This document shows, in pieces, positions 55,084-63,987 of a stretch of 64,000 bases of DNA (the stretch's first letter is position 1; every line of letters starts with the position of its first letter). The notes under the pieces are model-generated. The model was not told the DNA's origin. It saw only the letters and a program-made list of their open reading frames with translations, and ran no database searches. This DNA is from Acholeplasmataceae bacterium. Its GTDB lineage: Bacteria > Bacillota_I > Bacilli_A > Acholeplasmatales > Acholeplasmataceae. The position numbers were made by a program, and so were the translations under genes. The stretch spans positions 1 through 64,000 of the forward strand of contig JAUVXD010000009.1 of assembly GCA_030603805.1 (NCBI GenBank). Direction: 5' to 3'.

Positions 55084-55094
55084 AGGTGCCTTTT

Positions 55095-55832
55095 ATGAAA
55101 GATTTGTCTTGGCTTAAAGAAAACTTAATCGCTCACCGAGGCTTACACAGTCAAGATTTAAGTGTTCCTGAAAACTCTTTGCTTGCATTTAAGAAAGCTT
55201 TAGATCGAGGATATTCAATTGAACTCGATATTAACGCCACCAAAGATGGGATTGTTCTAGCCTTTCATGATTTTAACTTAAAAAGACTATGTGGTGTGGA
55301 TTTAAACTTATCCGATGTCACATATGAGGAGATTAAACATCTTAAGATTCATCAAACGGATGAGAAAATCACACTTCTCAAAGATGTATTAAATCTTGTT
55401 GATGGTCAAGTGCCTTTGCTCATTGAGTTTAAGCCTCATGGGGATATTCACATACTCTGTGAGTCTTTTATGAAAACCATAAATGATTATACTGGGAAAT
55501 ATGCAATCTTTTCATTTCATCCAAAAGTTGTCGGATGGTTCAAAAAACATCATCCAGATATTATTAGGGGACAGATTGCAGAGTATTTTAAGGAGAATAA
55601 AGACATGGGACGGTTTTCCAAATATTTACTTAAATCCATGTTCTTCAATCGTTGGACCAAGCCGGATTTTATCAGTTATGGCATTAAAGATCTCCCCAAT
55701 AAGTATGTAGATCGTCTTTATAAAAAGGGGTTGACAGTGATTAGTTACGCTGCGAAAACAGAGCAGGAATTTGATTTTGTAAGATCCAATTATCATAATG
55801 TCGTCTTCGAATACTTTGAACCAAAAAAATAA
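55095..55832 (+). CDS. glycerophosphodiester phosphodiesterase
   Basis: The 245-residue TIM-barrel GDPD family protein has the catalytic pair in IAHRGLHS (near residue 13), then PENSLLAF, ELDINATKDGIVLAFHD with metal and catalytic residues, and LIEFKPHG. It releases glycerol 3-phosphate from glycerophosphodiesters. The ATG at 55095 has AAAGGTG seven bases upstream; longer reading frames lack homology there. It has no signal peptide. It follows the CHR pair by 11 bases and ends in a shared terminator. Confidence 0.92.
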   Translation: MKDLSWLKENLIAHRGLHSQDLSVPENSLLAFKKALDRGYSIELDINATKDGIVLAFHDFNLKRLCGVDLNLSDVTYEEIKHLKIHQTDEKITLLKDVLNLVDGQVPLLIEFKPHGDIHILCESFMKTINDYTGKYAIFSFHPKVVGWFKKHHPDIIRGQIAEYFKENKDMGRFSKYLLKSMFFNRWTKPDFISYGIKDLPNKYVDRLYKKGLTVISYAAKTEQEFDFVRSNYHNVVFEYFEPKK

Positions 55833-55859
55833 GGATGCTTTCCTCAAGCATCCTTTTTG
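55831..55859. terminator. bidirectional terminator between GDPD and MFS genes
   Basis: Perfect 10-bp stem AAGGATGCTT / AAGCATCCTT with a 5-base loop. T runs follow on the plus strand and, after ATT, on the minus strand. It separates two converging genes. Confidence 0.85.
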
Positions 55860-55876
55860 TTTGACTTAATAATCGA

Positions 55877-57481
55877 TTAATCCATGTCAACATCAAAGCT
55901 TTCAAGAATACTCTTCTTTTCTGCTTTAGAATCGCCATGCTTCGTGAAAAACATAGTGACAAATGCGATTGCAACAAAGAATGTTGCATATGGGAATAAA
56001 GCTTTTTGATGAATTGTATCCATCAAGAATCCTGATAAAATCGGTGTTAAGATTTGAGCAGCCATTGAGAATGTGTAATAATACCCTGTATATTTACCTA
56101 CATTGCTGCCTTTAGCTAGTTCAACAACCATCGGATAGGAGTTCACATTAATGGTCGCCCAACCAATACCTGTGAGTCCGAAGACAATAAACATAATCCA
56201 TCCGGTATCTTTGGTTAAGAAAAAGACAGAACCAAAACATAAGGTTAAGAGGATAATTCCTGCAAGAATGGTCTTACGACGACCAAACTTCGTGGATAAT
56301 ATGCCAATTGGAATAAATGCGATAATCGCAGTGACATTGGCAACGAGTAGTGGGAGTGTAAAGCTTGGTAATTGAAGAATTTTTGGTGCATAATCAGAAA
56401 CTTTCGTCATGACTGCGTTATAGCCCATAAACCACAAGAAAACAGAAATTAAGATTAAATATAGAGATAACTTTTTATCTTTTGGAAGATCATGCATATC
56501 ATGCACATCATCATCAGCTTCTGATAAACCAAATTTTAGATCATCTTGAACGCGTTCTTCAACCATCTTAGGTTCATTTACTTTCCAAAGGAAAATCACC
56601 AAAATGATGAGCATAATGACCCCAACACCTACAAATGCCATGGTGTAGTTGACATAAGATCTACCGCCTAATCCAAAGGCAGTGAGTAATACAAGTGAGG
56701 TAACACCAGCTGCTGCACCCATCAAATTAATGATGGCATTGGCTTTAGAACGCAGTGGCTTCATGGTCACATCAGGCATTAAGGATACGGCTGGTGATCT
56801 AAAGACAGACATCGCAACGAGTGCAATAAATAAGACGCCAATAAAGACAATAAAATTCAGTGGGGAAGCTGCAGTCACTTGCCAAGCAAGATCACTTAAA
56901 TAACTATGATAATAGCCATCCATAAAGGATAAATCAACAGCAGTTAAATTACCTGTAGTTCTACCATTGATAATGAGTTGCATTTGATCGTATACACCAG
57001 ATTCCCAACGGTTATACATCGCTTCTGTGACTTCATTATTTACAAGTGCTAAATCACGTTCCGTCTTCATCTCGTTAATCAGACCATTCCAGAAAGCAAC
57101 AGAGAGTTTCACATCTGCTTCTGAATCAACAACAACCTCATATTTCTCAATGATTGTTGTTTGTTCAATTTTATTGGTTTGAATGTTATCGACAAATGAA
57201 AGTCCAATGAATGCAAATGCTGCAACCACAGTACCGACAATGACATAGGGTGTTCTTCGACCTTTTTTATGATTCGTGCGGTCTGAAAGTGCACCAAAAA
57301 GCGGTAACATGAATAATGCAAGCACGTTATCGAGTGCCATGACAACGCCTGACCACGTTTGATTGAGACCAAACTTGTCAATTAAAATCTTGGTAATAAT
57401 TGAATCATACGTCTGCCAAAATATGGTAATAATAAAGAAAGCTAAACCAACGTAAAACGTCTTTTTGTAATCGAGTTTCAT
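55877..57481 (-). CDS. MFS sugar transporter, SLC45/GPH-like
   Basis: The 534-residue protein has about 12 membrane helices and an MFS signature loop GALSDRTNHKKGRRTPY between helices 2 and 3. A hydrophilic stretch of about 110 residues (about 100-210) after helix 3 is unusually long for this family and should be extracytoplasmic. Relatives import disaccharides such as maltose or sucrose. Position beside polysaccharide genes fits, but the substrate is not proven. A TATAAT (57522-57527) and a weak CG-centred half-palindrome lie upstream. Confidence 0.78.
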   Translation of the reverse strand: MKLDYKKTFYVGLAFFIITIFWQTYDSIITKILIDKFGLNQTWSGVVMALDNVLALFMLPLFGALSDRTNHKKGRRTPYVIVGTVVAAFAFIGLSFVDNIQTNKIEQTTIIEKYEVVVDSEADVKLSVAFWNGLINEMKTERDLALVNNEVTEAMYNRWESGVYDQMQLIINGRTTGNLTAVDLSFMDGYYHSYLSDLAWQVTAASPLNFIVFIGVLFIALVAMSVFRSPAVSLMPDVTMKPLRSKANAIINLMGAAAGVTSLVLLTAFGLGGRSYVNYTMAFVGVGVIMLIILVIFLWKVNEPKMVEERVQDDLKFGLSEADDDVHDMHDLPKDKKLSLYLILISVFLWFMGYNAVMTKVSDYAPKILQLPSFTLPLLVANVTAIIAFIPIGILSTKFGRRKTILAGIILLTLCFGSVFFLTKDTGWIMFIVFGLTGIGWATINVNSYPMVVELAKGSNVGKYTGYYYTFSMAAQILTPILSGFLMDTIHQKALFPYATFFVAIAFVTMFFTKHGDSKAEKKSILESFDVDMD

Positions 57482-57573
57482 AAGGGTCTCCCAATCTGTT
57501 AAATTTAAAATCGTTTAGATTATTATAACATGTTTTTTATAGATTGGTGTTCATCTTAAAAACAAATCCAAAG

Positions 57574-57604
57574 TAAAAAAAGATGCAGGATTGACCTGCA
57601 CCTT
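57574..57604 (-). terminator. terminator of the pectate-lyase lipoprotein gene
   Basis: Minus-strand stem AAGGTGCAGG / CCTGCATCTT (one G-U) with a 5-base loop and a T run, a few bases past the stop codon. Confidence 0.85.
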
Positions 57605-57609
57605 TAAAC

Positions 57610-60600
57610 TTAAGGATGGATCGGTTTTCCTGTTAAGGATAACCACTCAAAGGGTTGTTCTGTTGCACCTAATATGGCTTGATTTAAATAGGATTCTAAA
57701 ACATTCACTGGAACAAGCTCATAATTGGAGTAAGGTAAGACATCAAAGAAATTCCATGAAAACGGTAAGATGGGTTCTGAGTTTGCTCTCACAAAAGGTG
57801 TTCCCTCATCTTCTGATGACCCAAAGAAGATATAGTCATCTAAAATATATAAGGAATCTCTAACCATATATTTTCCAGTCATGGATGGATGGTCTCTACT
57901 CACCTGATTTGATTTAATGACTTGTGATACGCCCATAATAATCGAATTTTCTAGGAGGATTGCGCCATTTTCAGTTGTAACAAGCGCTTGATTGGTGAGT
58001 TGTCTATTATACTCTGCTTTTAAGAAAAGCGCTGTATAAGCTGACCTTACATAGTTTCTCATGCTATAAACATCAGAGGCGTCATAGATAGTGTTAAAGA
58101 TGTGAACATTACCACCTCTAAGTCTTGGGAAACGGTCTTGAAGATTTTTGATATATGAATTATAGATGGAAAGTGTAAATACATTGCCCGCTCTAAGTTC
58201 ACTACCACCTAAGAGAAAACCTTTTTTCTGGAAGCTGTTGAGCTCCATAATTTCTTGCATACTCATGCCTGCATTACGCATTTGATTGTAATAACTATAT
58301 GAACTGCGGTTAGCTTCTAAATAGTCAAACTGTGCCTTGATAAAGTCATTAGGTTCAAAAACTAAATGCATATAACTAATGGTTGCATTCACAACAGACT
58401 GAATGGTTGAACTTCCAGCTTTAAAGTCAATCAGTCCATCATAGGCTTTACCTAAAGTCATATGATCAAACCAAATGCCATTAACTTGTTCTATTGTGAA
58501 ATAATCCCAGTCATTAGAATCATAATTTCCTTTGGTTGCTTCATCCCATTCCCAAAGTTCATCAAATTTAAGATTTCTAATGACGATATTATTTGCTCGT
58601 TTAATTTGGAAGGATGCATGTCTGATGGTATGACCTGAATTTGAGAAAATCACTAAACCTTCGTTATATTTTGCTGTTGAGCCATCACGGTCTTGAATGA
58701 CAATTTTGCTGACACCTGTTTGTTTTAAAATAGGATGCATTTTAGGTAAGGCATGACGATCTAGATTTTTAAGGACACCAAACTCTGAAACAACTTCATC
58801 ATATCCTAAATCTAAATTACTTCTAATTTCGATAATTCTTGCAGCAGTTGTGCCTTTACTTGCTGAATTCTCAGCATTAATCGCATCCATTAAATCTTTC
58901 GCATTGTAGACGACGTAGTAGCCTGGGTCCCCTTCTTTAAGATTGGGAATCGAGACAGCACCACTGGCAAATCCAGCTAAAGCATAATCATCTTCACTGA
59001 AATCGACGGTGCCTGAAATAGCTTTAACTAAGACTTCAAATTCTTTAGTTAAGGTGATGCCACCTTTTGATATGGTTGCTGTCATAGAGACATGGATATC
59101 ATCTTGTTCATCTCGAGTCACAACGCCTTGATTCGTGATCACTGCTGGATTTGAAGATGTCCAAGTAATGGGAACGTTATACATCATTTGAACAAGGAAA
59201 AGATTGGATCTCACATCATTTTGGAAAGGAATTGAAAGCTCCTGATTAATGGTTTGGATTAAAACTTCATAATCAATAGGCGCTTCGGGATCGTATACAG
59301 ACTTACCTTGTAGTGTTTCGCTTGTTGACTCTATGAGGATGTTATCTAAATAAGTAATGGGTTCAGAGCTTGGTAAATTGTTATGCCCAACCACTCGAAT
59401 TCTGATTTTATTTGGATCAAGTGAACTCGCAAAACCTACACCACTAGAAGGCGTGATTTCTAAGAGCTGACTTTCAACTCTTACATAGTATTTATAGGTA
59501 TCATAGGTTGTGTCAAAAACAACAATGGCTTGATGAATGACATTGGGGATGACACTCAGTGTAGAGGCAGGAACAGCCGTTTCAGAACCGTCTTGATTTC
59601 GGTAGGTAAAGCGATTCGCACGATTTGCCCCTACTGTAAAAATACGTGTATTTTGGTGGATCAGTTCAATCGTAAATGATGCCCCACCAATACCTTGTTT
59701 AAAGTCAAAGACAAGCACATATCTGCCATCAGCAAGCACACTTAAACTTTGTTCGTAAATTGCTTCTGTGGCTGTTTCTGTGAGTAATAATAGACCATTT
59801 TCGATGATTGCTTGCCCAGGTTTAGTTTCCATCCATGAGGTAGAAGCTAAGTTTGTGCCTTCAAGATAGGTAAATGATTCTTCAAAAATGAGTTCACCTA
59901 ATGCTGTGTATTTGGCATAAAGTATGAGATCACTATAAAGATAGATTTGTGTCAAAGGTGTTAACAAAGTTTCATCGATATACCAATTGACAAAACGGTA
60001 GCCTTCAAGTTCTGGTCTTGGAAGTTGTAAGATTGGCTGGTTTTCATAAAATGAGATGGGTGCAACTATAGAACCTAATCCTGTATTAAATGTGATTTCA
60101 TAAAGTGTTGCATCTTGGTAAAGTGGGATGATGTTTAAATTGCTTGTTATAGGTGTTTGGAAATCAAAGGGTACATCACCGATATACCATCCAATAAAGA
60201 TCTTTCCTAAAATTTGAGGTGTATCTGGTTCTGTTGCAAACTCACCTTCACTGACAATTTGGAGGATGCCATTCACGGATACCGTGTAGGTTGGTAATGC
60301 TTCCCATTTGGCATAAAGTGTTTGAGGTTCAGTTATCATTTGATTGAAATCAAAGGGTACTGCAAGTGATGCATCTTGATACCATCCAATAAATAAAAAT
60401 CCTGGATGATTTGGATTGGGTGGTACGGTTAAAGTTGTATTTTCTTTAACATAAAGGATAACTTCTGTTTGTCCAAATCCTATAATCAGTGTCACTGGAT
60501 GGCTATCTTTAGGTGAAAATCCCAGTGTTGATAGATGATAAAAATGATTTAAGTATACCCATCCATAATCTGGGGATAAGGTAGGTAGATGATCTTCCCA

Positions 60601-62511
60601 CCAATCAAGATTGAGCATTTCAACATCAAAAATGAGAAATGAACTTGCTAAGTTTTGCTTATTGAGCGAGCCTGTGGTTGATAACCCAGCTGCATAGATA
60701 TTTTCTGCAATTTGAACAGATAAATCGCCTGATACATGTCCAAAATCGCGATTGGTAGAAACCATGACACCCGTGAGCATAACATTTTTAACAGATACGC
60801 CTGACAAAGACTGATTTCTGCCGACAATACCACCTAAATACTGTGCAGTCGATAAATCGACATCTAAGACAGCACGTTCTATTTGGATGCTCACGGTACC
60901 CTTAATTTCACCATAAAGACCACCAACACGATTTTGTCCTCTAACAGTAACACCTTTTAAATTGATATCAGCAATCAAGACATGACCACCATCTGTCATA
61001 CCAATAAGCCCGCCTGAAGCAGAACTTTGATTCGTGACTGTTGTGTTTTCGATCAGTATTTGATTAATGGATACTGTGTTACCTGGTTTTGTATAACCAA
61101 TGAGTGCGCCAACACCGTTGGATGAATTACCTAAAATAGACGAGTTCATCAGTTTTACATTTTGAATTTGAACATTGGTCCCGTCGGTTTCTCCAATTAA
61201 AATACCCGCACGATTGGTTGAGGTTATATTGAAGTTATCTATGATTAAATCAAAAATTGTAAAGTTATTCACTCTTGAAAATAGACCTGTACGATCAGTA
61301 CCATGTAAGGTAAGATTCGATAATGTTTTACCATTACCATTAATTGTGCCTTTGAAATTATGATTTGTATAGGTCCAAGTATGATTTGCAAAATCAATGT
61401 CATTTGCAATGTAATAAAGGCCATCTAAACCACTGTTAGATAGTTGATTAAATTCTTGTGCCGTTGATATGGGTATGCCATCTGGAATAACGATGATGAC
61501 TTCCCATTTGGCATAGAGTGTTAAATTAGACTCTATTTCTGTTTGTAGGTTAAAAGGAATTAAAAGTGTTTGATCGATATACCAACCTATAAAGGTGTGT
61601 CCCGATTTTACTGGTTCAGGTAAACTTGATAACACACTACCAAAAGGAATCCCTGTGATTGGCGGTAAAGTAGGTTCAAGATTATCAAAATCAATCGTGA
61701 AAGTGATTTCTTCTATGGCTTGCCATTTTGCATAAAGCATCAAATCATGTTGTATGGTTGAGCCTAAAACAAATAGCATGGTCTTTAACTCATCTAAATA
61801 CCAGCCTAGGAACATATAGCCAGTTCTTATAGGGTCTGGTAAAACATCGATGGTTTCACCTTCAGGTATTGAAGTGATGGCTGCTAAAGGCAATCCACCT
61901 TGAGTATCAAATGTAATACGATAAATATTTTCGATCAAAACTTCTTCCCATTTGGCATGAAGCGTTAACGAAGATGTTAATATTTGATTAAAATGATAGG
62001 GTGTGGAAAAGGATGCTTCTAAATACCACCCAATAAATACAAAACCCTCTTTTGTGGGTGGTATTGGTGAAAGGACGATTGCACCTTCTTGATATTGCTT
62101 GCTTTCAATTAAAGTTCCACCATATGTCATAAAATTCACTGTAAAAAAAGATTGTTCTTCAGCAAGAGCACGCACGACGACTAAAAAGGTTTTCGTGACA
62201 CTGACACCCTCTTTTGAAAGTGTTGCAATCAGTTCAACTGTTTGATCTCCAAATTCATGAGATGGTCTTGTAACGATACCCATCGATGTAATCCAAGTTG
62301 AATTAGATGACCAAGAGACTTCAACTTGCTGCCCAAGTACTTCAAGTGACTGAATTAAGTTTAGATTAATTTCTGTCTCTAAAGGTAAAATAATAGCTTC
62401 TGATGCCTGGGTTAAAAAAGCTTCTATGTCTTCCTTATTGTCATTTTGACATGCAATGAGGGTCATTGCTATGGTGATGATGAAGATGACTAAGATGAGT
62501 TTTTGTTTCAT
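57610..62511 (-). CDS. giant lipoprotein with InlB-type repeats and a family 1 pectate lyase domain
   Basis: The 1633-residue protein has a lipobox LIAC (Cys21). From N to C (approximate residues): an atrophied bacterial Ig domain (27-115); three InlB/Flg_new repeats ending in YAKWE-type motifs (120-340); a GLUG-like beta-helix region of repeated short motifs (350-620); three more InlB-type repeats (670-870); a jelly-roll-like domain (875-1060); a second atrophied Ig (1070-1167); and a parallel beta-helix pectate lyase (1174-1610). The lyase shows WFDHMT (the vWiDH motif), DGLIDFK, and DRFPRLRGGNVHIFN with the catalytic RxPRxR arginine. It should bind and cleave a pectin-like or other uronic polysaccharide at the surface. 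It has a strong promoter with an operator at the start site. Confidence 0.88.
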   Translation of the reverse strand: MKQKLILVIFIITIAMTLIACQNDNKEDIEAFLTQASEAIILPLETEINLNLIQSLEVLGQQVEVSWSSNSTWITSMGIVTRPSHEFGDQTVELIATLSKEGVSVTKTFLVVVRALAEEQSFFTVNFMTYGGTLIESKQYQEGAIVLSPIPPTKEGFVFIGWYLEASFSTPYHFNQILTSSLTLHAKWEEVLIENIYRITFDTQGGLPLAAITSIPEGETIDVLPDPIRTGYMFLGWYLDELKTMLFVLGSTIQHDLMLYAKWQAIEEITFTIDFDNLEPTLPPITGIPFGSVLSSLPEPVKSGHTFIGWYIDQTLLIPFNLQTEIESNLTLYAKWEVIIVIPDGIPISTAQEFNQLSNSGLDGLYYIANDIDFANHTWTYTNHNFKGTINGNGKTLSNLTLHGTDRTGLFSRVNNFTIFDLIIDNFNITSTNRAGILIGETDGTNVQIQNVKLMNSSILGNSSNGVGALIGYTKPGNTVSINQILIENTTVTNQSSASGGLIGMTDGGHVLIADINLKGVTVRGQNRVGGLYGEIKGTVSIQIERAVLDVDLSTAQYLGGIVGRNQSLSGVSVKNVMLTGVMVSTNRDFGHVSGDLSVQIAENIYAAGLSTTGSLNKQNLASSFLIFDVEMLNLDWWEDHLPTLSPDYGWVYLNHFYHLSTLGFSPKDSHPVTLIIGFGQTEVILYVKENTTLTVPPNPNHPGFLFIGWYQDASLAVPFDFNQMITEPQTLYAKWEALPTYTVSVNGILQIVSEGEFATEPDTPQILGKIFIGWYIGDVPFDFQTPITSNLNIIPLYQDATLYEITFNTGLGSIVAPISFYENQPILQLPRPELEGYRFVNWYIDETLLTPLTQIYLYSDLILYAKYTALGELIFEESFTYLEGTNLASTSWMETKPGQAIIENGLLLLTETATEAIYEQSLSVLADGRYVLVFDFKQGIGGASFTIELIHQNTRIFTVGANRANRFTYRNQDGSETAVPASTLSVIPNVIHQAIVVFDTTYDTYKYYVRVESQLLEITPSSGVGFASSLDPNKIRIRVVGHNNLPSSEPITYLDNILIESTSETLQGKSVYDPEAPIDYEVLIQTINQELSIPFQNDVRSNLFLVQMMYNVPITWTSSNPAVITNQGVVTRDEQDDIHVSMTATISKGGITLTKEFEVLVKAISGTVDFSEDDYALAGFASGAVSIPNLKEGDPGYYVVYNAKDLMDAINAENSASKGTTAARIIEIRSNLDLGYDEVVSEFGVLKNLDRHALPKMHPILKQTGVSKIVIQDRDGSTAKYNEGLVIFSNSGHTIRHASFQIKRANNIVIRNLKFDELWEWDEATKGNYDSNDWDYFTIEQVNGIWFDHMTLGKAYDGLIDFKAGSSTIQSVVNATISYMHLVFEPNDFIKAQFDYLEANRSSYSYYNQMRNAGMSMQEIMELNSFQKKGFLLGGSELRAGNVFTLSIYNSYIKNLQDRFPRLRGGNVHIFNTIYDASDVYSMRNYVRSAYTALFLKAEYNRQLTNQALVTTENGAILLENSIIMGVSQVIKSNQVSRDHPSMTGKYMVRDSLYILDDYIFFGSSEDEGTPFVRANSEPILPFSWNFFDVLPYSNYELVPVNVLESYLNQAILGATEQPFEWLSLTGKPIHP

Positions 62512-62546
62512 GATTTCTCCTAAAAAGTCAATTAGAAACGGATTAA

Positions 62547-62560
62547 AGTAATCGTTTTCA
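62547..62560. promoter_or_regulatory. operator at the pectate-lyase promoter
   Basis: Minus strand TGAAAACGATTACT fits TGWNANCGNTNWCA except the last base. It is part of a longer near-palindrome (GAAAC at 62535 to GTTTTC at 62559). It lies right after the -10 box, over the predicted transcription start. Confidence 0.6.
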
Positions 62561-62567
62561 TACTTAC

Positions 62568-62596
62568 ACTATAAACAATAAAACAGGTGATGTCAA
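62568..62596 (-). promoter_or_regulatory. promoter of the pectate-lyase lipoprotein gene
   Basis: Minus-strand -35 TTGACA (62591-62596), consensus, 17-base spacer, -10 TATAGT (62568-62573). Confidence 0.75.
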
Positions 62597-62676
62597 TCGT
62601 TTTTCTTTAGAAAACTATTTATTTCGGACATCGTCTATCATATTAGATGATTCAGTAAAGTGATGGACGAATCAAC

Positions 62677-62705
62677 AAAAAAGACCATCCCAAGATGATC
62701 TTTTT
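62677..62705 (-). terminator. terminator of the 2-oxoacid oxidoreductase operon
   Basis: Minus-strand stem AAAAAGA-x-CATC / GATG-x-TCTTTTT (one mismatch) with a short loop and T-rich tail, about 10 bases after the gamma subunit stop. Confidence 0.7.
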
Positions 62706-62714
62706 ACTGTTTAG

Positions 62715-63251
62715 TTATTCTATCGATTCATATCCGACACAAAGTGCCTTTTGATTGACTGGAAGCATATTGAGCTTCTTTGAACCTAAGAAATATTTTA
62801 AGGATTCAATAATAACATCTTCTTTAAAAATATCGACCTTTTTAAGATAAGCACCGAGCATCACCATATTGGCTACTTGTGGTTTTTCTAATGACTGAGC
62901 AAGTTCAGTCATTGGGACAGCATAAGCGTTCACAAGAGGTTTACTGACTTTATTCTTAATTAAGGATGAGTTATAGAAGAGATTACCACCTTCATTGACA
63001 CGATCACCGAACTTAGTCAGTGATGGTTCGTTAAAAATGAGTAGATCGTCTGATTTTTGGAAAACTGGAGAAAAAATGGGTTTATCACTAATAATGATCG
63101 AGCAATTTGCCGTACCACCTCTAGTTTCAGGACCATATGTGGGTACCCAAAGACTATAGAGTCCTTGTTTGGTTGCTGCATAGGCAAGAAGTTGACCAGT
63201 GAGCATCACCCCTTGACCACCGAATCCTGAAATACGAATTTTTCTAATCAT
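62715..63251 (-). CDS. 2-oxoacid:ferredoxin oxidoreductase gamma subunit
   Basis: The 178-residue protein begins MIRKIRISGFGGQGVMLTGQ and has the family's FGGQGV loop, WVPTYGPETRGGTANCSII and the acceptor-domain fold (POR gamma domain). With the beta subunit it would oxidise a 2-oxoacid to its acyl-CoA while reducing ferredoxin. The ATG at 63251 overlaps the beta stop by eight bases and matches homologues; a longer frame to 63278 has no support. It ends the operon. The exact substrate (2-oxoglutarate, 2-oxoisovalerate or pyruvate) is not fixed by this subunit. Confidence 0.9.
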   Translation of the reverse strand: MIRKIRISGFGGQGVMLTGQLLAYAATKQGLYSLWVPTYGPETRGGTANCSIIISDKPIFSPVFQKSDDLLIFNEPSLTKFGDRVNEGGNLFYNSSLIKNKVSKPLVNAYAVPMTELAQSLEKPQVANMVMLGAYLKKVDIFKEDVIIESLKYFLGSKKLNMLPVNQKALCVGYESIE

Positions 63252-63987
63252 GTTGTTCCACATCCTTATAAACGCCAAGTGGATAAACTGGAATCATATG
63301 TTCTTTTGACCACTCGAGTGCATCTTTAGGCTTCATGCCCCAGTTAACCGGACATGTGGATACCACTTCAATTAGAGTAAATCCTTTTTTCTCGATTTGA
63401 TAGGTAAATGCTTTTTTGATTGCTTTTTTAGCTTTTCTAATGTTTCCAACATCATAAAGTGCAACACGTTCAACATAGGCTGCAGCTTCAATTTGACCAA
63501 AGATTTCAGCAATCTTTAAAGGTGCACCATGTTGCTCACGATTTCTACCTTGTTGTGAGGTTGTAGAAACTTGTCCAATTAAAGTCGTGGGAGCCATTTG
63601 ACCACCAGTCATCCCATAAGTTGCATTATTGGCTAAAATAACTGTGATATTTTCTCCACGGTTTGCTGCATGAATGGCTTCTGCAATACCGATGGAACCT
63701 AAATCACCATCACCTTGATAGGTGAAAACAACATTATTTGGTAAGAAACGTTTGATACCTGTTGCAACCGCGGTTGCTCTGCCATGAGGTGCTTGTTGGA
63801 AATCTGTATTAAAGTACTCATATGCAAATACAGAACACCCTACTGATGCAACACCAACAGTATGATCTAAAACATTAAGTTCTTGGAGAACTTCAGCAAC
63901 AAGCTTATGTAGGATACCATGAGTACATCCTGGGCAATAGTGGGTGTTAAGTTCAGTTAGACCTGAAGATCTTTCATATCTGATCAT
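63244..63987 (-). CDS. 2-oxoacid:ferredoxin oxidoreductase beta subunit (TPP-binding)
   Basis: The 247-residue protein binds thiamine diphosphate: the GDGD..S motif occurs as GDGDLGSIG, followed by NNATYGMTGGQMAPTT. The N-terminal HYCPGCTHGI is typical of KorB/VorB-type proteins. The short length fits the separate beta subunit of 2-oxoglutarate or branched-chain 2-oxoacid oxidoreductases rather than the fused pyruvate enzyme. Its ATG overlaps the stop of an upstream gene by four bases. Gamma follows with an overlap. TPP could come from the ThiN encoded at 3486. Confidence 0.92.
   Translation of the reverse strand: MIRYERSSGLTELNTHYCPGCTHGILHKLVAEVLQELNVLDHTVGVASVGCSVFAYEYFNTDFQQAPHGRATAVATGIKRFLPNNVVFTYQGDGDLGSIGIAEAIHAANRGENITVILANNATYGMTGGQMAPTTLIGQVSTTSQQGRNREQHGAPLKIAEIFGQIEAAAYVERVALYDVGNIRKAKKAIKKAFTYQIEKKGFTLIEVVSTCPVNWGMKPKDALEWSKEHMIPVYPLGVYKDVEQHD

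Noticed and set aside
54960-55094. 45-codon N-terminal extension of the glycerophosphodiesterase
   Set aside because: It overlaps the CHR second-half gene in another frame, shows no family similarity, and a good ribosome site precedes the ATG at 55095.
62535-62596. Riboswitch or attenuator before the giant lipoprotein
   Set aside because: The near-palindrome is explained better as a protein operator next to a consensus promoter. The leader is too short for a riboswitch.
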